NCBI GenBank assembly: GCA_041687095.1
Contig: JAWLCQ010000005.1
Span: forward strand, 19,990 to 83,989
DNA: 64,000 bases
Origin: JAWLCQ01 sp041687095
GTDB lineage: Bacteria > Planctomycetota > Phycisphaerae > SM23-33
Reading direction: 5' to 3'
Below the pieces are notes generated by a model, which made no database searches, had not been told where the DNA came from, and saw only the letters and a program-made list of their open reading frames with translations. Below, one piece after another: positions 60,107 through 64,000 of this stretch; position 1 is the first letter of the stretch, and each line of letters starts with the position of its first letter. The position numbers were made by a program, and so were the translations under genes.

Positions 60107-63100
60107 ATGGCAGGTGAGAGCGTTGATCGGCAGTTGGATGTGTTGGCGGAGGAAGTCCGCAAAGGCCACGTCGTCCTCTTCGTCGGGGCCGGTGGGTCCA
60201 TGCAGAGCGGGTATCCCAGCTTCCGCGAACTGTCCAGTTCGCTCCTGCGGTCCTTCCTCGCCGAACGCGGCCGCCAGGTGTCCGACGAGACTCGCCGCGC
60301 CCTGGAGCGGCGGGTCGAGTCCGGGCAGACGGGCGAGATGCTTGAGGCCCTGGAGTACGTTCAGAACGAGTGGCAAGCCAAGCCCTGGGAACGGGCGCTC
60401 AAGGCGATGCTGAGCGGCCGCCCGCCCTCACCGCTGCACCACGAGATCGCCCGCATTGCGTGGCCCGCCATTCTGACCACCAACTTCGACACGCTGATCG
60501 AGGACGCCCTCGTCGCCGCCGGCCGTTCACCGCTGGTGCGAACGCCCACCCCCGGGCGCCAGTCGCCCTTGGCTGACGCATCGGCCATCCCCGTCCTGAA
60601 GCTTCACGGAGATCTCGCGGACCCCGGTTCCCTCCTGCTGACGATGCGGGCAGCGATGGAGCGGCAGATGGACCCCGCGTTCGCCGATGAGCTGCGCAGG
60701 CTGGCCCAGGACCACGTACTGCTGTTCGTTGGTTACTCGCTCCGCGACGTCGACATCCTGCAACCGTTCTTCGCCGCCCAGCAGGCGGGAGATAATCAGC
60801 GTCACTGGGCCATGCTGCCCGCGGGCCAGGTGGACGAGGTGAGCCAGGCGACGCTCTACCAGCGGTTCGGCGTGCAGGTGATCGAGTACCCCTCGGGGCG
60901 GCACGAGACGCTCGTCACGTGGATGCGCCGGATCGCCGACGCTGCCTCCCCTCCCGCCCCGGCGAGGACGGCTTCTTCGCACGACCCCGCAGCCGTGCAT
61001 GCCTTCATCCGCCAGTTGTGCGAGGAACCATCGCCACCGCCCCCCAAGCGGCGGGGAAGGGCGCCCGAGGTCGAACCGGGAAGGGAGCCCGCCCTTGCAA
61101 GAGACGCAGTGGTCTTGGGCGGAATGCTGGGCGACTGGGGCCTTGGGCCCGGGCGCATCAAGGGCGACCTTTCGCTCGTCGCCGTGCACCGCACGCGCGA
61201 TTGCAGCCCAATGGGTGCCGAGGGCTGGGATCTTCTGGGCGTGCTGGAGACTATGCCGGATCTGCGCTCCCTCCGCGGCCACACCGACGCGTTGGCGTCG
61301 GCCGCGTCGCGCGTGCGGACGGAGTTTCCCGGGCTGGATGTGCGAGCGTCGCTGGTGCTGCCCGCGCCGCCGGCACCGGAACTCGCCGAGGAGGCCCAGG
61401 CCCGCGGAGTCGCCGCTCGAAGCCTGCGCTACATGCTCCTCCAGGAGTTCGGCCTGCGCGACCTGGCGGCCAACATCGTCGCCGACTTCACGCAGCGTGA
61501 CGCCAACGACCCCGCCCGGCTGAGCAAGCGCTTCATCGAGCCCGAGATCGCCCTGCTGCCCGATCTCACCAAGGACGCCAAAGGCGCGACGACGGCCCCG
61601 GCGCTGTCCTGGCTCATGCAGCGGCTCGGGACGGACTCACCGGGGCGGCTCGTCATCCTCGGTGACGCCGGGCTTGGAAAGAGTTCTCTCCTGGAGATGC
61701 TGGAGAAGACTGTTGCCGAGCAGTTCCGCCAGGCCGACAAGATCGACGAGCAGCCCCTGGCCCTTCGCGTACGCCTCCGCGACCTCGATGGACCCATCAC
61801 GTCCATCGTGGACGCCGTCTCCGCCCGCACCTTCGACCAGCACTTCCGCAAGGCGCTGGAGCCGCGGGTCTCCGCCACCTGCCTGGAGTACTGCCGCCAG
61901 CACCTGCTGCCCCTGCTCGTCCGACACCACGCGCTGGTGCTGCTCGTGGACGGGCTGGACGAACTCCTGCCCAGCCAGGTGGCCGGCCACGTCGAGGACT
62001 GCATCGCCAACCTCATGGCGCTGCCCTGGCACACGGGGCTGGTGATCTACACCTCGCGCCCGCAGGTCCTCCGCACGCGCAAGGAACTCCAGCACGCCGA
62101 GGAACGGGCCCAGGAATACATGGCGACCCAACTCGCCGAGCGCCTCAAGGCCGGCGCCTCCGCGATGAGCATCCTGGAGCTGCGGCCGTTCGACCGCAGG
62201 CGCGTCCTGCGGTTCCTCACGGAATCTAAGGACCCCGACCCAGAGGCGACGATCAAGGCGTACCGCGACAGGTATCCCCGCCTGGACGAACTGGTGAGTA
62301 CCCCGCTGTTCCTCCGCCTGGCGGCCGACCACGTGCCGGAGATGGAGAAGGCGGGCAAGACCGTCACCCCCTACGCCCTGTACGAAAAGTTCCTGCACGA
62401 ACTGGTCTGGGCGAACTACAAGCACTTCCCGAAGGAGTCGCTGGCGAACCTGCGGGAACTGACGGCGTGGCGGGTGTGGGGAAGGCACATCGCCCTGCAT
62501 CTGAGCGAAAAGGGCTCGCTACGGCTGAGCCACGCGGACCTCGACAGGCTGATCGAGGCATACCTGGCGGAACACCGCGAGCTGGGGGTGCGGAGCGTCC
62601 TTCTGCACGACACGATCCGCAAGGCGATGTTCTGGCGAGTCCTCCCCGCGGGCGAGTCCGGCGAGGAGGCGTGCGAGTTCGACCACCGCTCGTACGTCGA
62701 GTGGTTCCTCGCCGACGCCTTCGCGGATGCGTGGACTCGGGATGACCATGCGACGTGCCTTCGGGCACTGGGGGCGGGGCGATGGTCGGAACTGACGCGC
62801 CGCTTCGCGGCCGAGGCGTTGCAGGGCCGCGAAGGCGCGCTGGCGGACTGGCTGGTGGAACGCCTGCGTGATGAAAGCGCAAGCGGGCAGGCCTGGCCCA
62901 ACGCTTGGATGCTCCGGCGGGACCTGCTGCCCATCTGCCCGGGAGAACTCAAGGACGGTCTGCCGCTGCTGACGGGACTGAAGGCTCGCAGGGCGGTTCT
63001 TCAGGGCCTGCCTTTCGATGGGATCGCCCTGCAGGACTGCGACTTCAGCGGGTCGGTCCTGGGCGGCGCGACCTTCGTCGCGGCGGATCTGGAGCGGGTG

Positions 63101-64000
63101 CGGTTTGAATCCGCCTACCTCTCCCATACGCAGTGGGAGGGCTCGCGGGCGCAGCGGTGCTCCTTCCGACAGGCGACGCTGACCGACTGCCGCTTCCATC
63201 GAGGCCAGTTCGAACCTATCGAATCCGGCGTGGACGGACCGGGGAACCTCCGGCCGACGCACGTCAAGAACCCCACGCCGTACTGGTACGACTGCGACTT
63301 CAACGGCGCCAATCTCGCTGGGGCCGATCTATCCGGGTGGCGGATCCGCGCCAGCGAGTTCCGCGGCGCCAGCCTGCGGGTATCGACCATGGCGTTCGCC
63401 TCGCTGGAAGACTGCGATCTGGCGGGAGCGGACCTGGCGATGTCGATCCTGAGCCGCTCGAAGCTGCTGCGGTGCAGCATCTCGGGCGCCTCCTTCCGGG
63501 AGGCGGTCCTGCTGCACTCGACGCTCGATTCCTGTGAGGCGAAAGGCGCGGACTTCGGATCCTGCGCGATGACGACAGGGCCCGGAAAGGGCCTTGATCG
63601 TGCCCCAGCGGTTGGTTGGGGTACACACAATGGCCCGGTCCACTCCGTCGCCTTCAGCCCCCACGGAAAGACGCTCGCCAGCGGAGCGTACGACAAGACC
63701 ATCCGCCTGTGGGACGCCGACACGGGCCGCTGTCTGCGGACGCTGGAGGGGCACGAGCGCTGGGTCGGCTCCGTCGCCTTCAGCCCCGACGGAGAGACGC
63801 TCGCCAGCGGAGCGTCCGACAACACTATCCGCCTGTGGGACGCCGATACGGGCCGCTGTCTGCGGACGCTGGAGGGGCACAAGAACTGGGTCAACTCCGT
63901 CGCCTTCAGCCCCGACGGAAAGACGCTCGCCAGCGGAGCGAACGACAAGACCATCCGCCTGTGGGACGCCGATACGGGCCGCTGTCTGCAGACGCTGGAG
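60107..64000 (+). CDS. SIR2-STAND NTPase-pentapeptide-WD40 protein (3' end beyond window)
   Basis: At least 1298 residues without a stop. SIR2 domain at 1-240: FVGAGGS near 25-31, TTNFDTLIE near 123-131, His167 in LKLHGDL and VGYSLRDVD. A linker domain of about 300-490 is unassigned. The STAND/NACHT-type NTPase has GDAGLGKSS near 519-527 and LLVDGLDEL near 613-621. Pentapeptide-like repeats occupy about 960-1150 (DCDFNGANLAGADLSG). WD40 repeats run from about 1175. NAD-degrading SIR2 with a sensor NTPase suggests an antiphage (Avs-like) receptor. The ATG at 60107 has a weak site. Confidence 0.88.
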   Translation, partial: MAGESVDRQLDVLAEEVRKGHVVLFVGAGGSMQSGYPSFRELSSSLLRSFLAERGRQVSDETRRALERRVESGQTGEMLEALEYVQNEWQAKPWERALKAMLSGRPPSPLHHEIARIAWPAILTTNFDTLIEDALVAAGRSPLVRTPTPGRQSPLADASAIPVLKLHGDLADPGSLLLTMRAAMERQMDPAFADELRRLAQDHVLLFVGYSLRDVDILQPFFAAQQAGDNQRHWAMLPAGQVDEVSQATLYQRFGVQVIEYPSGRHETLVTWMRRIADAASPPAPARTASSHDPAAVHAFIRQLCEEPSPPPPKRRGRAPEVEPGREPALARDAVVLGGMLGDWGLGPGRIKGDLSLVAVHRTRDCSPMGAEGWDLLGVLETMPDLRSLRGHTDALASAASRVRTEFPGLDVRASLVLPAPPAPELAEEAQARGVAARSLRYMLLQEFGLRDLAANIVADFTQRDANDPARLSKRFIEPEIALLPDLTKDAKGATTAPALSWLMQRLGTDSPGRLVILGDAGLGKSSLLEMLEKTVAEQFRQADKIDEQPLALRVRLRDLDGPITSIVDAVSARTFDQHFRKALEPRVSATCLEYCRQHLLPLLVRHHALVLLVDGLDELLPSQVAGHVEDCIANLMALPWHTGLVIYTSRPQVLRTRKELQHAEERAQEYMATQLAERLKAGASAMSILELRPFDRRRVLRFLTESKDPDPEATIKAYRDRYPRLDELVSTPLFLRLAADHVPEMEKAGKTVTPYALYEKFLHELVWANYKHFPKESLANLRELTAWRVWGRHIALHLSEKGSLRLSHADLDRLIEAYLAEHRELGVRSVLLHDTIRKAMFWRVLPAGESGEEACEFDHRSYVEWFLADAFADAWTRDDHATCLRALGAGRWSELTRRFAAEALQGREGALADWLVERLRDESASGQAWPNAWMLRRDLLPICPGELKDGLPLLTGLKARRAVLQGLPFDGIALQDCDFSGSVLGGATFVAADLERVRFESAYLSHTQWEGSRAQRCSFRQATLTDCRFHRGQFEPIESGVDGPGNLRPTHVKNPTPYWYDCDFNGANLAGADLSGWRIRASEFRGASLRVSTMAFASLEDCDLAGADLAMSILSRSKLLRCSISGASFREAVLLHSTLDSCEAKGADFGSCAMTTGPGKGLDRAPAVGWGTHNGPVHSVAFSPHGKTLASGAYDKTIRLWDADTGRCLRTLEGHERWVGSVAFSPDGETLASGASDNTIRLWDADTGRCLRTLEGHKNWVNSVAFSPDGKTLASGANDKTIRLWDADTGRCLQTLE
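63647..64000 (+). repeat. 126-bp WD40-coding tandem repeats
   Basis: GTCGCCTTCAGCCCC recurs at 63647, 63773 and 63899, exactly 126 bp apart. Most of each 42-codon unit is identical (for example GACGCCGA[C/T]ACGGGCCGCTG and CTCGCCAGCGGAGCG). The series continues past the window edge. Such uniform repeats indicate recent expansion or gene conversion of the sensor blades. Confidence 0.92.

Noticed and set aside
59749..60376. Minus-strand open frame across the SIR2-STAND start and the upstream gap
   Set aside because: It is only an upstream extension of the phosphatase frame with no motif; the RHGE domain starts at 59734.
1..64000. CRISPR arrays, tRNA or rRNA genes
   Set aside because: No regularly spaced short repeats with unique spacers, and no tRNA cloverleaf or rRNA sequence, were seen by eye. 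A tRNA scan would settle this.

Overview
The window is GC-rich (roughly two thirds GC) bacterial chromosome carrying accessory DNA. The gene content (planctomycete-type phage terminase and capsid proteins, a large serine recombinase followed by two RepB-like ParB proteins, ECF-like sigma factors, WD40 and pentapeptide proteins) suggests a planctomycete, perhaps a Phycisphaerae relative. This is a judgement from family recognition; there is no rRNA or tRNA here to confirm it.

Region 1 (1-24.4 kb) is a tailed prophage whose left end lies outside the window. A minus-strand block of small early genes (amidoligase, HARE-HTH protein, several short unknown proteins) has two operons preceded by the same 41-bp element. 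A plus-strand late operon follows: terminase, portal, a protease-major capsid fusion, decoration protein, connector and tail-completion proteins, tail fibre with tandem repeats, tail tube, two-frame tail assembly chaperone, membrane/lysis-type proteins, tape measure and distal tail proteins. It ends at a double hairpin terminator near 24.1 kb. Three minus-strand genes (7.7, 10.2 and 17.3 kb) interrupt the late operon like morons; the last encodes a HEPN-like protein.

Region 2 (24.6-36.5 kb) is a type I restriction-modification operon: excisionase-type HTH regulator, HsdM, a DUF6508 protein, a PD-(D/E)XK nuclease, HsdS with an extra C-terminal domain, an unknown protein and HsdR. A GIY-YIG nuclease, a NucS-like nuclease and a histone-H1-like winged-helix protein follow. 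Strong hairpins close the block.

Region 3 (36.7-44.4 kb) is a minus-strand mobile cassette. A large serine recombinase and two ParB/RepB-like proteins are followed by an unknown protein, three tandem proteins built only of FGSW...AAG repeats (homing-endonuclease-associated type), and a resolvase-like protein. Inverted copies of a 9-mer lie in the recombinase's upstream region.

Region 4 (44.8-64 kb) is a dense defence island. It holds a HEPN protein with an unknown partner and a WYL regulator followed by an operator-like inverted repeat and a three-gene operon (SMC-like ATPase, HEAT-like histidine kinase, response regulator). Next is a minus-strand ubiquitin-like conjugation operon in the order Ubl-E2-JAB-E1 (Bil-type), divergent from a sigma-like factor/small protein/ImmA-IrrE protease trio. 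A frameshifted gene and a membrane phosphoribosyltransferase/histidine phosphatase pair follow. Last is a giant SIR2-STAND NTPase-pentapeptide-WD40 protein that runs off the right edge. The best candidates for undescribed systems are the WYL-ATPase-kinase-response regulator operon, the recombinase/ParB/repeat-array cassette, and the sigma/protease trio beside the Bil operon.
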